From contig NZ_DAMBQF010000002.1 of NCBI RefSeq assembly GCF_032062245.1, positions 1 to 64,000 on the forward strand: 64,000 nt of DNA, in the 5' to 3' direction. Shown here one piece after another: positions 52,793 to 62,514 of this stretch. The number at the start of each line of letters is the position of its first letter. The stretch's first letter is position 1. The notes beneath the pieces were generated by a model. It was not told the DNA's origin. It searched no databases and saw nothing but the letters and a program-made list of their open reading frames with translations. The DNA is from Soonwooa sp032062245 (GTDB lineage: Bacteria > Bacteroidota > Bacteroidia > Flavobacteriales > Weeksellaceae). Position numbers and translations under genes: made by a program.

Positions 52793-53379
52793 ACATTGAT
52801 TTTAATAAAACTAGTGATGGCTTAGTTCCGGTGATTATTCAGAATTATCTTAATAATCAGGTTTGGATGTTGGGTTATATGAACGAGGATGCTGTTAATA
52901 AAACTCAAGAACTTGGAAAAGTGATATTTTTTTCGCGATCCAAAAATAGATTGTGGACAAAAGGAGAGGAGTCAGGTAATTTTTTAGAAGTAAAATCGCT
53001 GGTTTTGGATTGTGATAACGACACGATTTTAATAAAAGCAAAACCTTTTGGACCGACGTGTCATACGGCATCTGTGACTAGTTTTAAGGAAGCTTCGAAT
53101 CATGATTTTATTTATGAATTGGAACAAACTATCAATGACCGAATCGACTTTGATAACCAGGAATCTTATACGAATAAATTGTTTAAAAAAGGAATCAATA
53201 AAGTTGCGCAAAAAGTTGGTGAAGAAGCTGTGGAATTGGTGATAGAAGCAAAAGATAGCAACGATGATTTTTTTTTAAATGAAGCCGCAGATTTGATGTA
53301 TCATTATTTAATTCTTTTAAAAGCTAAAGGTTTTCAACTTGACGATGTTGAAAATGTTTTAAAATCTAGGGAAAAATAA
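52789..53379 (+). CDS. hisIE: HisIE, bifunctional phosphoribosyl-AMP cyclohydrolase/phosphoribosyl-ATP pyrophosphatase
   Basis: 196 residues, uninterrupted. HisI part (1-about 105): DCDND (Cys75) and GPTCHT (Cys91), but the third zinc ligand expected seven residues after Cys91 is Ser98 (SVTSF instead of xxSCF). HisE part: GEEAVELVIEAK and NEAADLMYHYLILL. So the ORF looks whole but the cyclohydrolase site is probably dead. Overlaps the end of hisF by 4 bases. Last gene of the decayed his operon. Confidence 0.88.
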   Translation: MNIDFNKTSDGLVPVIIQNYLNNQVWMLGYMNEDAVNKTQELGKVIFFSRSKNRLWTKGEESGNFLEVKSLVLDCDNDTILIKAKPFGPTCHTASVTSFKEASNHDFIYELEQTINDRIDFDNQESYTNKLFKKGINKVAQKVGEEAVELVIEAKDSNDDFFLNEAADLMYHYLILLKAKGFQLDDVENVLKSREK

Positions 53380-53392
53380 AATTAGAAGTTAG

Positions 53393-53426
53393 GAATTAGG
53401 AATTAGGAATTAGGAATTAGGAATTA
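53393..53426. repeat. 7-bp tandem repeat (GAATTAG)
   Basis: Four full copies of GAATTAG plus a partial one, right after the his operon. Same period and almost the same unit as the GAATTAT repeat at 1-55. Confidence 0.9.
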
Positions 53427-53446
53427 ACTTTGCCATAAAGCAACAA

Positions 53447-53800
53447 CTAAAATAAATATTTCCCGTACACCAAAATACCAACAACGACGGCTAGGATAGA
53501 AGCGATTAAAACGGCTGCGCCAGCAATATCTTTTATAACTCCAATTCGTTTGTCAAAATTAGGTTCGATAAAATCACAAATTTGCTCAATACAAGTGTTA
53601 AGCGCTTCAGCAATCATAACACCAAAAGTGACGCTAAGAACAGCGATAATTTCCCAAGTCTGAAGTTTGAAATAGAAAATCAAGATGAGGTTAACAAGAA
53701 GTCCCAAACAATGGATTTGGAAATTTCTCTCGTTTTTTAACAACCAAAAGAGACCTTTAAAAGTGTAACAGAAGCTCTTATGTAGAGGTGGTTTTTTCAT
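53447..53800 (-). CDS. dgkA: diacylglycerol kinase-family (DgkA) membrane protein
   Basis: 117 residues, three membrane segments. The family motifs EALNTCIEQICD and RIGVIKDIAGAAVL contain the Glu and Asp/Lys used for ATP and metal. In Gram-positives the homologue is undecaprenol kinase; here it phosphorylates diacylglycerol or undecaprenol in the inner membrane. Ends just after the tandem repeat and is divergent from dnaN. Confidence 0.9.
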   Translation of the reverse strand: MKKPPLHKSFCYTFKGLFWLLKNERNFQIHCLGLLVNLILIFYFKLQTWEIIAVLSVTFGVMIAEALNTCIEQICDFIEPNFDKRIGVIKDIAGAAVLIASILAVVVGILVYGKYLF

Positions 53801-54135
53801 GAGAAAAATTTTATTTTTTGTTAAATCTTAAAATTCTTCACAAATATAGATAAATCCTAAAATTGTAGAGTTTGTTTAAATTTTATTGCTAAAATTTTTA
53901 TTGTCAATTTTGGATGGATTTTTTGTTTCGTGTGTAAAGATTTAGCGGGCTAAATCAAAAATAGAAAATCAAAAATAGGCGCAAAAGGGCATTGAAAATT
54001 TAGCAAAGATGCTTTTGTGACTTGTTAATTTTATGTTTCGATAAAATTTTAAACTCACTCTTGGTAATTAATTACAAATCAGACCGCCAATTTGCCATAA
54101 TTTTTTATCTTTGTGAATCGAAATAATTAGCTTTT
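53801..54135. other. 335-base divergent gap between dgkA and dnaN
   Basis: Contains a perfect 18-bp palindrome GATTTAGCGGGCTAAATC (53939-53956), a weaker hairpin CAAAAG/CTTTTG around 53982-54023, and the dnaN -7 box. No gene. The 5' half is otherwise AT-rich with no feature I can name. Confidence 0.7.
54106..54113 (+). promoter_or_regulatory. -7 promoter element for dnaN, TATCTTTG
   Basis: Exact TAnnTTTG match 22 bases before the ATG at 54136. Confidence 0.65.
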
Positions 54136-55266
54136 ATGAGATTTATTGTTGCCAGTGGCGAATTGCAAAAAGCCTTACAGACAGTTAGTGGTGTGATTTC
54201 TGGTTCGCAATCCAGACCAATTTTGGAAAATTACCTTTTTGAATTAGATCAAAATAATTTAAGAATTACAGCTTCCGACGGAGAAACAACTTTGATAACT
54301 TCTATCGAGGTAATGTCTGACGATGCTGGAAAAATGGCGGTTCCTGCCAAAATCTTCCAAGATTTCTTAAAGACTTATGGCGAACAACCATTGACATTAG
54401 TCGTTAAGGATGCACCAGAAGGTAACGGTAGCGTTTTAGAAATTTTGGATGAGAAAGATAACTTCTCTGTTGCACTTGACAATGCAGAAGATTATCCAGA
54501 ATTGCCAGAGTTTGACGCTTCTCAAAAAGTGGTTATGCCAGGTGGCGTTTTGGCAGATGCGTTGAGCAATACGTTGTTTGCGACAAGTAACGACTCACTT
54601 CGTCCAGTTATGACGGGCGTTTTGTTCCAATTTGCAGAAAACGAAACCAACTTCGTGTCAACGGATTCTCATAGATTGGTGGTTTACAAGCGAACAGATC
54701 TTGCAAATGCAGAACCAATGGAATTCATCATGCCGAAAAAACCGTTGGCGATTTTCAAAAACATCTTGAACAATTCTGTTGATGAAGTTGTTATTGAGTT
54801 TAACGAAAACATGGCGAAGTTCACGTTTGGTAATAATATTTGGATCTGTCGTTTGATTGACGGGAAATATCCTAACTACAACGCGGTTATTCCGAAAGAA
54901 AATCCAAATGTCTTGACGATTAACAGAAACTTGTTGTTAAGTTCTATCCGTAGAGCATCGATTATGTCGAACAAATCTACAAACCAAGTGAGATTCAAGC
55001 TTTCGGGCAACGTTCTTCACTTGCATGCAGAGGATACAGAATTTGCGAACAAAGCGGATATGCAAATCCCTTGCGATTATAACGGAGAAGATATTAATAT
55101 AGGTTTCAGTTCTAAGTTTTTAACAGAAATGTTATCTGTTTTGGGTGCTGACGATATCACTTTCAAAATGTCTCAGCCGAATCGTCCAGGTATCATCGAG
55201 CCAATTGATGGACTCGAAGACAACGAAAACATCTTGATGTTATCCATGCCGGTTATCGGATTATAA
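54136..55266 (+). CDS. dnaN: DNA polymerase III beta subunit (sliding clamp)
   Basis: 376 residues, three clamp domains. Starts MRFIVASGELQKALQTVSG; typical regions include RPILENYLFELDQNNL, NEKDNFSVALDNAEDYPEL-type segment and the C-terminal IIEPIDGLEDNENILMLSMP. Ring clamp for replicative polymerase. It is not next to dnaA, recF or gyrB in the window. Own promoter and terminator. Confidence 0.97.
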   Translation: MRFIVASGELQKALQTVSGVISGSQSRPILENYLFELDQNNLRITASDGETTLITSIEVMSDDAGKMAVPAKIFQDFLKTYGEQPLTLVVKDAPEGNGSVLEILDEKDNFSVALDNAEDYPELPEFDASQKVVMPGGVLADALSNTLFATSNDSLRPVMTGVLFQFAENETNFVSTDSHRLVVYKRTDLANAEPMEFIMPKKPLAIFKNILNNSVDEVVIEFNENMAKFTFGNNIWICRLIDGKYPNYNAVIPKENPNVLTINRNLLLSSIRRASIMSNKSTNQVRFKLSGNVLHLHAEDTEFANKADMQIPCDYNGEDINIGFSSKFLTEMLSVLGADDITFKMSQPNRPGIIEPIDGLEDNENILMLSMPVIGL

Positions 55267-55288
55267 AGTTTAAAAAACAGAAAATAAC

Positions 55289-55325
55289 AATTTGAGATTT
55301 GAAAAATTCAGGTCTCAAATTTTGT
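55289..55325 (+). terminator. terminator after dnaN
   Basis: AATTTGAGA (55289-55297) pairs with TCTCAAATT (55313-55321), followed by TTGTTT. Long 15-base loop. Confidence 0.65.
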
Positions 55326-55416
55326 TTAAAATAAGATTTTATTACAGAAGCGTTTTTGAGTTTTTATTAAATCAAATCTTAAAATATCAGCCTTCTAAAA
55401 ATTCAAATTCAGAATA

Positions 55417-57819
55417 ATGAAAATTTCAAATAATTGGCTTAAAGATTATATTAAAACCAATTTGACTACGGAAAAAATCGGTCAGTTTCTTACAGATATT
55501 GGTCTGGAGATAGAAGTTATCGACAAGTATGAAAGCGTTAAAGGAAATCTCGAAGGCATCATTGTAGGGAAAGTTTTGACTTGTGAAAAACATCCCAATG
55601 CGGACAAGTTAAGCAAAACAACAGTTGATGTAGGTAACGGAAAAATCCTTGACATCGTTTGTGGTGCGCCCAATGTTGCTGCTGGACAAATAGTTCCTGT
55701 TGCGGTTGTAGGAACAAAAATCTATGATAAAACTGGAAATTTTTTCGAAATTAAAAAAGCAAAAATCCGTGGCGAAGTTTCGGAAGGGATGATTTGTGCA
55801 GAAGATGAACTTGGTTTGTCAGACGATCACGGTGGCATCATGGTTTTAGACGAAACGAAATATAAAGTAGGAGAGAATTTCGCAAAGTATTTTGAGTTAA
55901 TTAATGATGAGGTTTACGAAGTTGGTTTAACGCCAAACCGTACCGATGGAATGTCGCATTATGGTGTTGCAAGAGATTTGCACGCTTATTTGTCGTCCAA
56001 TGCTTTTCCGTCAGAGTTAGAGAAATTATCGACTGTAGCTTTGACTTCAGAAGGTTCTCACGATTTCCAAATCGATATCGAAAATACAGAATTGACGCCA
56101 CGTTATCTTGGTGCTGTTGTTGAAGGACTTAAAGTTGAAGAGTCGCCATCTTGGCTTAAAGATCGATTGAAAGCGATTGGTCTTGCGCCGATTAACAATG
56201 TTGTGGATATTACCAATTATATTTTGCACAGCTATGGTCAGCCTTTGCACGCTTTTGATGCTGATAAAATTGCTGGGCACAAAGTGATTGTTGGGACGTC
56301 ACCAGAAGGAACGGTTTTCAAAACTTTGGATGGTGTAGAGCGAAAATTAAAGGGCACCGAAATCATGATTAAAGACGGAAACCAAAATCCAATGTGTATT
56401 GCTGGCGTTTTTGGCGGTGAAGAAAGTGGTGTTTCGGATTCTACGACTAAGATATTTTTAGAAAGTGCTTACTTCAATCCGGTTGCGGTGAGAAAAGCTT
56501 CTAAAGCGCACGGACTTAATACTGACTCATCTTTCAGATTTGAGAGAGGTGTTGATCCTAATAATACAAAAACAGTTTTGACAAAAGCTGTTAAAATGTT
56601 GGAGGAAATTGCTGGTGGTAAATTGGTTGGCGAAATTTTAGAATCTTATCCCACGAAGATTGAACCTTTCTATGTGGTACTTCGTTACTCTAAAGTTGAT
56701 CAAATTTTAGGTGTTAAAATTCACCGCGAAAAAATAAAAGAGATTTTAAAATCTTTAGAAATTACAGTTCTTAACGAAATCGCAAATGGGCTAGAATTGT
56801 CTGTTCCTGCGTATCGTGCGGATGTAACGCGAGAAATTGACGTTATCGAAGAAATTTTACGTATCTACGGTTATAACAAAATTGAAGCGCCGAAGAAAAC
56901 GTCTTTCACAACGGTGAGTTTGCATTTGGATGATCAAGACGCTTTAGAAAACGCTTGGGCAAGAACTTTGCAAAGCCAAGGTTTTAACGAAGTGATGAAC
57001 AATTCTTTGACTTCTGTTAAAGACGAAACCAACGCTGTTAAACTTCTTAATCCGCTAAGTAATGAACTTTCGACAATGAGAAAATCTTTGTTAGAAGGAC
57101 TTTTGCAAAATGCGGCTTATAATATTAATCGTAAGAATCCAGATATTAAGTTTTTTGAATTAGGGAAAATTTATCACAAATTCGAAAAATATGAAGAGAG
57201 AAAACAATTGGCGATTTTAACATCGGGAAGAAACGTTTCAGAAAACTGGTTGCAACCAAAAAGTGCTACAGATTTCTTTATGTTGAAAGCTTATGTTAAA
57301 ATTCTTCTTGATAAATTAAACATCGAAACAACAGAAAGAGCTTTGGAAGATGCACGTTTTTCTGATGCTTTAGAAATTGTTTCTGGTGATAAAACTTTAG
57401 TAAGATTAGGAAAAGTGGCGCCAGCTTTACTTAAAGATGCGGACATGGATCAAGATGCTTTCTACGCAGAAATCGAATTAGAAAATTGTCAATCTTTACG
57501 AAATACAGGGAACTTTAAGTTTGTTGATATTCCGAAGTTTAACAAGATTAGAAGAGATTTAGCAATGTTGGTTGACAAGTCTGTGACTTATGCAGAATTG
57601 TACGAATTGGCGAAAAAGAACAAATCACCTTTCTTAAAAGAAATCAACCTGTTTGACGTTTACGAAGGTAAAAATCTACCAGAAGGTAAGAAATCTTACG
57701 CTATAAGTTTTGAACTTTTAAATGAAGAAAAAACGTTGGAAGATAAAGATATTTCGGAAGTGATGAATTCATTGATTAAATCCTTCCAAAAAGAATATAA
57801 TGCAGAACTAAGAGGTTAA
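55417..57819 (+). CDS. pheT: phenylalanine-tRNA ligase beta subunit
   Basis: 800 residues. N-terminal MKISNNWLKDYIKTNLTTEK, then EMAP-like tRNA-binding domain (GKVLTCEKHPNADKLSKTTV), editing domain with HPD-like metal sites, B5 (YRADVTREIDVIEEILRIYGYNK) and C-terminal FDX-ACB domain (FNKIRRDLAMLVDKSVTYAELY, ending with YNAELRG). Partner of PheS at 29.7 kb. Monocistronic, ended by a strong terminator. Confidence 0.97.
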   Translation: MKISNNWLKDYIKTNLTTEKIGQFLTDIGLEIEVIDKYESVKGNLEGIIVGKVLTCEKHPNADKLSKTTVDVGNGKILDIVCGAPNVAAGQIVPVAVVGTKIYDKTGNFFEIKKAKIRGEVSEGMICAEDELGLSDDHGGIMVLDETKYKVGENFAKYFELINDEVYEVGLTPNRTDGMSHYGVARDLHAYLSSNAFPSELEKLSTVALTSEGSHDFQIDIENTELTPRYLGAVVEGLKVEESPSWLKDRLKAIGLAPINNVVDITNYILHSYGQPLHAFDADKIAGHKVIVGTSPEGTVFKTLDGVERKLKGTEIMIKDGNQNPMCIAGVFGGEESGVSDSTTKIFLESAYFNPVAVRKASKAHGLNTDSSFRFERGVDPNNTKTVLTKAVKMLEEIAGGKLVGEILESYPTKIEPFYVVLRYSKVDQILGVKIHREKIKEILKSLEITVLNEIANGLELSVPAYRADVTREIDVIEEILRIYGYNKIEAPKKTSFTTVSLHLDDQDALENAWARTLQSQGFNEVMNNSLTSVKDETNAVKLLNPLSNELSTMRKSLLEGLLQNAAYNINRKNPDIKFFELGKIYHKFEKYEERKQLAILTSGRNVSENWLQPKSATDFFMLKAYVKILLDKLNIETTERALEDARFSDALEIVSGDKTLVRLGKVAPALLKDADMDQDAFYAEIELENCQSLRNTGNFKFVDIPKFNKIRRDLAMLVDKSVTYAELYELAKKNKSPFLKEINLFDVYEGKNLPEGKKSYAISFELLNEEKTLEDKDISEVMNSLIKSFQKEYNAELRG

Positions 57820-57840
57820 TTTTTTTAGTTTAGTAAAAAT

Positions 57841-57873
57841 AAAAGTCCAAAGTTATTCGCTTTGGACTTTTTT
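57841..57873. terminator. bidirectional terminator after pheT
   Basis: AAAAGTCCAAAG and CTTTGGACTTTT form a perfect 12-bp stem followed by T residues. Confidence 0.9.
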
Positions 57874-57880
57874 ATTGGTT

Positions 57881-58246
57881 TTAAAATTTGACTTGCGAAT
57901 CGATACCGCTGTCAGTTTCTTTGATGTTAATATCTGGCGTATTTGGAATTTGTGCTGCTGCAAGAACCTCAATTCTTTTTTTGAGATCCTCATAATTGCT
58001 AGCTTCCTGAATCGTCATATTGTTAAACAGATAGGTTTTATTAACATCATTTTTATTAAAAATTTCAGAAACCGAATATGCATGTGCGTCATCTCTAATT
58101 TGTACACTCGCCAAAAAATGCTCGTCGCTACTGTTATTGAGGTATACGATGTACTGTGATCCGTCGATGCCTGCATTTTCTAAATCGCTTTCTAGCGTTT
58201 TGTAGTTGCTATGATTATTAAATAATCCTATGATAATACTTGCCAT
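57881..58246 (-). CDS. small protein of unknown function
   Basis: 121 residues, no signal peptide. Starts MASIIIGLFNNHSNYKTLES, then LENAGIDGSQYIVYLN: the short beta strand, helix and beta strand pattern is loosely like the flavin-free stress-protein domain of YflT/general stress protein 17M, which I cannot confirm. Acidic C-terminus. It is 69 bases after acs on the same strand and may be the last gene of that operon. Confidence 0.6.
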   Translation of the reverse strand: MASIIIGLFNNHSNYKTLESDLENAGIDGSQYIVYLNNSSDEHFLASVQIRDDAHAYSVSEIFNKNDVNKTYLFNNMTIQEASNYEDLKKRIEVLAAAQIPNTPDINIKETDSGIDSQVKF

Positions 58247-58315
58247 AATTTGAATTTTTATTGGTGTTATATTTTTAGATTATCAAAAACCGAACAACTA
58301 CAAACTTAAAGAGTG

Positions 58316-60223
58316 TTAAATTTTTTCGTTCTTAATTTCTTCCACGATTTCAGGATTTAATAATGTCGATGTATCCCCGAAATTGCTGAAATCACCTTCC
58401 GCAATTTTTCTTAAAATACGACGCATAATTTTTCCAGATCGTGTTTTTGGAAGCGCAGATACAAATTGTATTTTGTCCAATTTTGCGATTGGTCCAATTT
58501 GGTCAGAAATTAACTGGTTGATTTCTTTTTTAAGATTTTCGCGGTCTCTGCCTTCTCCAGATTCTTTCAAAATTACATAACCATAAAGTGCATTTCCTTT
58601 GATGTCATGCGGATAACCAACAATCGCAGATTCGGCAACTGCAGGATGTTGGTTGATGCTATCCTCAATAGGAGCCGTCCCAAGATTGTGTCCCGAAACG
58701 ATAATAACATCGTCCACACGACCTGTAATTCTGTAATAGCCAACTTCGTCGCGCAAAGCACCATCACCAGTAAAATATTTTCCTGGGAAAGCCGTGAAGT
58801 AGGTTTCCTTATAACGTTGATGATCGCCCCAAATACTTCTTGCAATGCCTGGCCACGGGAAACGAATGCAGAGATTTCCTGTAACTTGATTTCCTGTAAT
58901 TTCGTTTCGCTTGTCATCCATTAAAACTGGTTGTACGCCAGGAAGTGGAAGCGTTGCATAAGTTGGTTTGGTTGGTGTTACAAAAGGAAGCGGAGAAATT
59001 AAAATTCCGCCTGTTTCTGTTTGCCACCAAGTGTCAACAATTGGACATTTTTTCTGTCCAACATGATCGTTAAACCAATGCCAAGCTTCATCGTTAATAG
59101 GTTCTCCAACCGACCCGATAACTTTTAAACTCGATAAATCATGTTTGTCCACCCATTCTACACTTTCTTTTGCTAAAGAGCGAATAGCAGTTGGCGCCGT
59201 ATAGAATTGCGTCACTTTGTGTTTGTCAATAACCTCCCAAAAACGGTCAGGTTCTGGATAAGTTGGTACACCTTCAAAAATAACCGTTGTCGCACCGTTA
59301 ATTAATGGACCATACAAAAGGTAGGAATGTCCAGTAATCCAGCCAATGTCCGCCGTACACCAGTAGATATCATTTTCTTGATAATCAAAAACATTTTTAA
59401 AAGTGTAGCCAGAATAAACCATATAACCTGCGCAAGTATGCAACATGCCTTTTGGTTTCCCTGTAGAACCTGATGTATAAAGAATAAATAAAGGATCTTC
59501 GGCATCCATGATTTTTGTAACGTAATCGGATGATGCTTTTGATAAATAGTCGTCCATCCAAAAGTCACGACCTTCTTTCATATTAACTGCCCCGTTGGTA
59601 CGTTTTACGACCATCACTTTTTCTACAGTTTCGCAAGAATTTAATGCCTCGTCAACAATTGATTTTAGGTCTAAAGCTTTATTACCACGATAGCTTCCGT
59701 CAGAACAAATAATGACTTTTGCGCCACAATCGTTAGCTCGTGATGCAATTGCTGATGCAGAAAATCCTGCAAAAATCACCGAATGTACAGCGCCCATTTT
59801 AGCACAAGCCAACATCGCAACCGCCAATTCTGGAATCATAGGAAGATAGATGCAAACGCGATCGCCACGTTGTACACCCATTTCTTCAAGCACATTTGCC
59901 ATTTTGCAAACGCGTTCGTGTAAGTCGCGATAGCTAATGTGCTGCGCTTCTTCCTTAGGGTCGTTTGGTTCCCAAATGATGGCTGTTTTTTCGCCACGAG
60001 ATTCTAGGTGACGATCGAGACAATTTTTGGTGATGTTGAGTTTTGCATTTTTAAACCATTTAATATTGGCTTCTTCCATGTCAAATTCTACAACTTTGCT
60101 CCAACGTTGGTACCAAACGAAATTTTCGTCAGCGATTTTGTCCCAGAATTTTTTTGGATTCTTGATGGACTTTTTGTATTGTTTAAAATACTCGGGAAGG
60201 TTTTTTATTTGATAATTATTCAT
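58316..60223 (-). CDS. acs: acetate-CoA ligase (acetyl-CoA synthetase)
   Basis: 635 residues from the ATG at 60223 (MNNYQIKNLPEYFKQYKKS). Adenylate-forming motifs: LFILYTSGSTGKPKGMLHT, WWQTETGGI, YFTGDGALRDEVGYYRITGR and the C-terminal KTRSGKIMRRILRK with catalytic Lys. Makes acetyl-CoA from acetate and ATP. Starts 14 bases after prpE; the two are behind a sensor kinase pair. Confidence 0.95.
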   Translation of the reverse strand: MNNYQIKNLPEYFKQYKKSIKNPKKFWDKIADENFVWYQRWSKVVEFDMEEANIKWFKNAKLNITKNCLDRHLESRGEKTAIIWEPNDPKEEAQHISYRDLHERVCKMANVLEEMGVQRGDRVCIYLPMIPELAVAMLACAKMGAVHSVIFAGFSASAIASRANDCGAKVIICSDGSYRGNKALDLKSIVDEALNSCETVEKVMVVKRTNGAVNMKEGRDFWMDDYLSKASSDYVTKIMDAEDPLFILYTSGSTGKPKGMLHTCAGYMVYSGYTFKNVFDYQENDIYWCTADIGWITGHSYLLYGPLINGATTVIFEGVPTYPEPDRFWEVIDKHKVTQFYTAPTAIRSLAKESVEWVDKHDLSSLKVIGSVGEPINDEAWHWFNDHVGQKKCPIVDTWWQTETGGILISPLPFVTPTKPTYATLPLPGVQPVLMDDKRNEITGNQVTGNLCIRFPWPGIARSIWGDHQRYKETYFTAFPGKYFTGDGALRDEVGYYRITGRVDDVIIVSGHNLGTAPIEDSINQHPAVAESAIVGYPHDIKGNALYGYVILKESGEGRDRENLKKEINQLISDQIGPIAKLDKIQFVSALPKTRSGKIMRRILRKIAEGDFSNFGDTSTLLNPEIVEEIKNEKI

Positions 60224-60237
60224 ATACAATGAGGATT

Positions 60238-62124
60238 TTATTTTTTATAAATTTTAATTTTTTCGATAAGTTCATCAATAATTGTTTCGTCGTCAATCGT
60301 CGATGGAATCTGGAATTCTTTACCGTCTAATATAGTACGAATTAATTTTCTAAGGGTTTTTCCAGAGCGGGTTTTGGGTAATCTTTTAACAACCATCACA
60401 TTTTTAAGACTTGCAACGGCGCCAATTTTTTCACGGACTTTTTGGATAACTTCTTTTTCAACTTGCTCGTCAGATATTTCGGAACCATTTTTAATAACAA
60501 CCGAAGCAAAAGGAATTTGACCTTTCAGATCGTCATCAATACCAACAACCGCACATTCTGCAACATCAGGATGCGACGACACGACTTCTTCCATTTCGGA
60601 AGTTGACAATCGATGTCCAGCAACGTTAATAACGTCGTCTACACGTCCAGTAATAAAGACGTAGCCATCTTCGTCCACAATGGCACCATCGCCAGAGAAA
60701 TAATAACCATCAAACTGCGATAAATAGCTATTTTCGAATCTTTCATAATCCTTCCATACGCCAAGCAAAGCACCTGGAGGAAGCGGAAGTTTTATCGCTA
60801 AATAACCTTCATGGTGGGCATCGAGTTCGTAACCATTTTCATCAAAAATTCTGATGTCATAACCCGGAATTGGCTTTCCTGCCGAGGCTCTTTTAATTTT
60901 GTAATCGTCAAAACCTGTCATTAATCCTAACATTGGAGATCCAGATTCTGTTTGCCACCAATGGTCGATGGCTGACACGCCGATATGTTGGTCAAACCAA
61001 TCTAAAGTCGCGACGTCGCAACGTTCGCCAGCGAGGAACTGTTTTTTTAAACTTGATAAATCATATTTTTTTACCAATTCGCCGTTCGGGTCTTCTTTTT
61101 TAATAGCTCTAATCGCAGTCGGCGCTGTAAACATGATCGAAACTTTGTAATCTTGAATCACGCGCCAAAATGTTCCAGCATCTGGCGTCATGACAGGTTT
61201 CCCTTCAAAGATTACTGTAGCATTTCGGTTGATTAAAGGTGCATAAACGCTATAACTATGACCAACTGCCCAACCAAAATCCGAAGCAGCCCAAAACGTT
61301 TCACCTGCGTCGATTCCATAAATATATTTCATCGAAAATTTGAGTGCCGTCGCATATCCGCCTGTATCACGCACGATACCTTTGGGTTTTCCAGTGGTGC
61401 CCGAGGTATAAAGCAAATACAAAGGATGCGTGGATTTTACCGAAACGCAATCAGCAGCTTGCGATTTTGAAATTAAATCTTGATAATCGACAGTTCCTTC
61501 AAAATATTCGTTTTTATTTTCGACAAGATTTCTGTTGTAGACAATGATGTTATCAACTTTATCTTGCGCAAGTTCGATGGCTTTTTCAACCAAAGGAAGA
61601 TACGGAATTCGCTTTGCGATTTCGACACCAGCAGTTGCTGTTATTAAAACTTTTGGTTTGCAATCATCGATCCTAACAACCAATTCTTGTGGTGCAAATC
61701 CTCCAAAAACAACATTGTGTATTACGCCAATTCTTGCGCAAGCTAGCATCGTGAACATCGTCTGCGGAATCATCGGCATATAAATAATCGCAGTATCACC
61801 TTGTTTTAAACCAAGAGATTGAAGTCCACCTGCAAGTTTTGAAATCTCTTCTTTGGCTTCCGAGAAGGTGTAAGTTTTCTTTTGGTTGGTTACAGGTGAG
61901 TCGTAGATAATGGCAATCTGGTCACCGAAACCGTCCTCAATGTGCTTGTCAATACACAAATAACACATGTTGAGTTCGCCATCTGCAAACCATTGGTTGT
62001 AATTATTTTCGTCTGGTGATGTTATCGTTTTAGGAAAAATATACCAGCTAATTGCTTGGGCTTGTTCTTTCCAAAATTCTTCTGTGTTGTCTTTACTTTG
62101 TTGGATCAAATTGTCTGCATTCAT
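60238..62124 (-). CDS. prpE: propionyl-CoA synthetase-like acyl-CoA ligase
   Basis: 628 residues. Same fold as Acs but of the PrpE branch (start NTEEFWKEQAQAISWYIFPK; IVRDTGGYATALKFSMKYI). Motifs LLYTSGTTGKPKG, WWQTESGSP, YFSGDGAIVDEDGYVFITGR and RLPKTRSGKTLRKLIRTI are intact. Probably activates propionate, possibly also other short chains. 18 bases after the receiver gene; with acs a short-chain fatty acid operon. Confidence 0.88.
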   Translation of the reverse strand: MNADNLIQQSKDNTEEFWKEQAQAISWYIFPKTITSPDENNYNQWFADGELNMCYLCIDKHIEDGFGDQIAIIYDSPVTNQKKTYTFSEAKEEISKLAGGLQSLGLKQGDTAIIYMPMIPQTMFTMLACARIGVIHNVVFGGFAPQELVVRIDDCKPKVLITATAGVEIAKRIPYLPLVEKAIELAQDKVDNIIVYNRNLVENKNEYFEGTVDYQDLISKSQAADCVSVKSTHPLYLLYTSGTTGKPKGIVRDTGGYATALKFSMKYIYGIDAGETFWAASDFGWAVGHSYSVYAPLINRNATVIFEGKPVMTPDAGTFWRVIQDYKVSIMFTAPTAIRAIKKEDPNGELVKKYDLSSLKKQFLAGERCDVATLDWFDQHIGVSAIDHWWQTESGSPMLGLMTGFDDYKIKRASAGKPIPGYDIRIFDENGYELDAHHEGYLAIKLPLPPGALLGVWKDYERFENSYLSQFDGYYFSGDGAIVDEDGYVFITGRVDDVINVAGHRLSTSEMEEVVSSHPDVAECAVVGIDDDLKGQIPFASVVIKNGSEISDEQVEKEVIQKVREKIGAVASLKNVMVVKRLPKTRSGKTLRKLIRTILDGKEFQIPSTIDDETIIDELIEKIKIYKK

Positions 62125-62142
62125 CTTTTTTCATTTTAGTAG

Positions 62143-62514
62143 TTAGTGATTATTGTCGATTAACTCGTCGATTTGTTGGATAATTTGTTTAACCGAATAT
62201 GGTTTTGTAAAATAAGCATCTGCTCCCAAATCATAAGCTTTCTGAATATCTTCAGGATTGTTTTTAGCAGAAACGAAAGCGACTTTAGTACTTTTCAGTT
62301 TATCTTGTTTTTTTATTTCTTCTAAAGTAGAATAACCATCCAATTTGGGCATCATAATATCTAGCAGAATGAAGTCCGGTGTCAGCGTATTCAAGATTTC
62401 TAAAACTTCGGAACCGTCTCTGGCAATGTAGACATTGTATCCATTTTTCCTAAAACTATATTCTAACGACATCAAAATCTTGTGTTCGTCATCGGCTATC
62501 AAAATCGTTTTCAT
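62143..62514 (-). CDS. stand-alone response regulator receiver protein
   Basis: 123 residues, one REC domain and nothing else. Acid pair at the start of KTILIADDEHKILM, phosphoacceptor Asp in FILLDIMMPKLDG, Ser in AFVSAKN and Lys in YFTKPYS. Without a DNA-binding domain it must act through protein contact. It overlaps the kinase stop by 4 bases, so it is the cognate partner, and it precedes prpE. Confidence 0.92.
   Translation of the reverse strand: MKTILIADDEHKILMSLEYSFRKNGYNVYIARDGSEVLEILNTLTPDFILLDIMMPKLDGYSTLEEIKKQDKLKSTKVAFVSAKNNPEDIQKAYDLGADAYFTKPYSVKQIIQQIDELIDNNH

Noticed and set aside
29693..57819. Separation of pheS and pheT as an anomaly
   Set aside because: The two genes are 24.7 kb apart on opposite strands, but separate location is usual in Bacteroidota.
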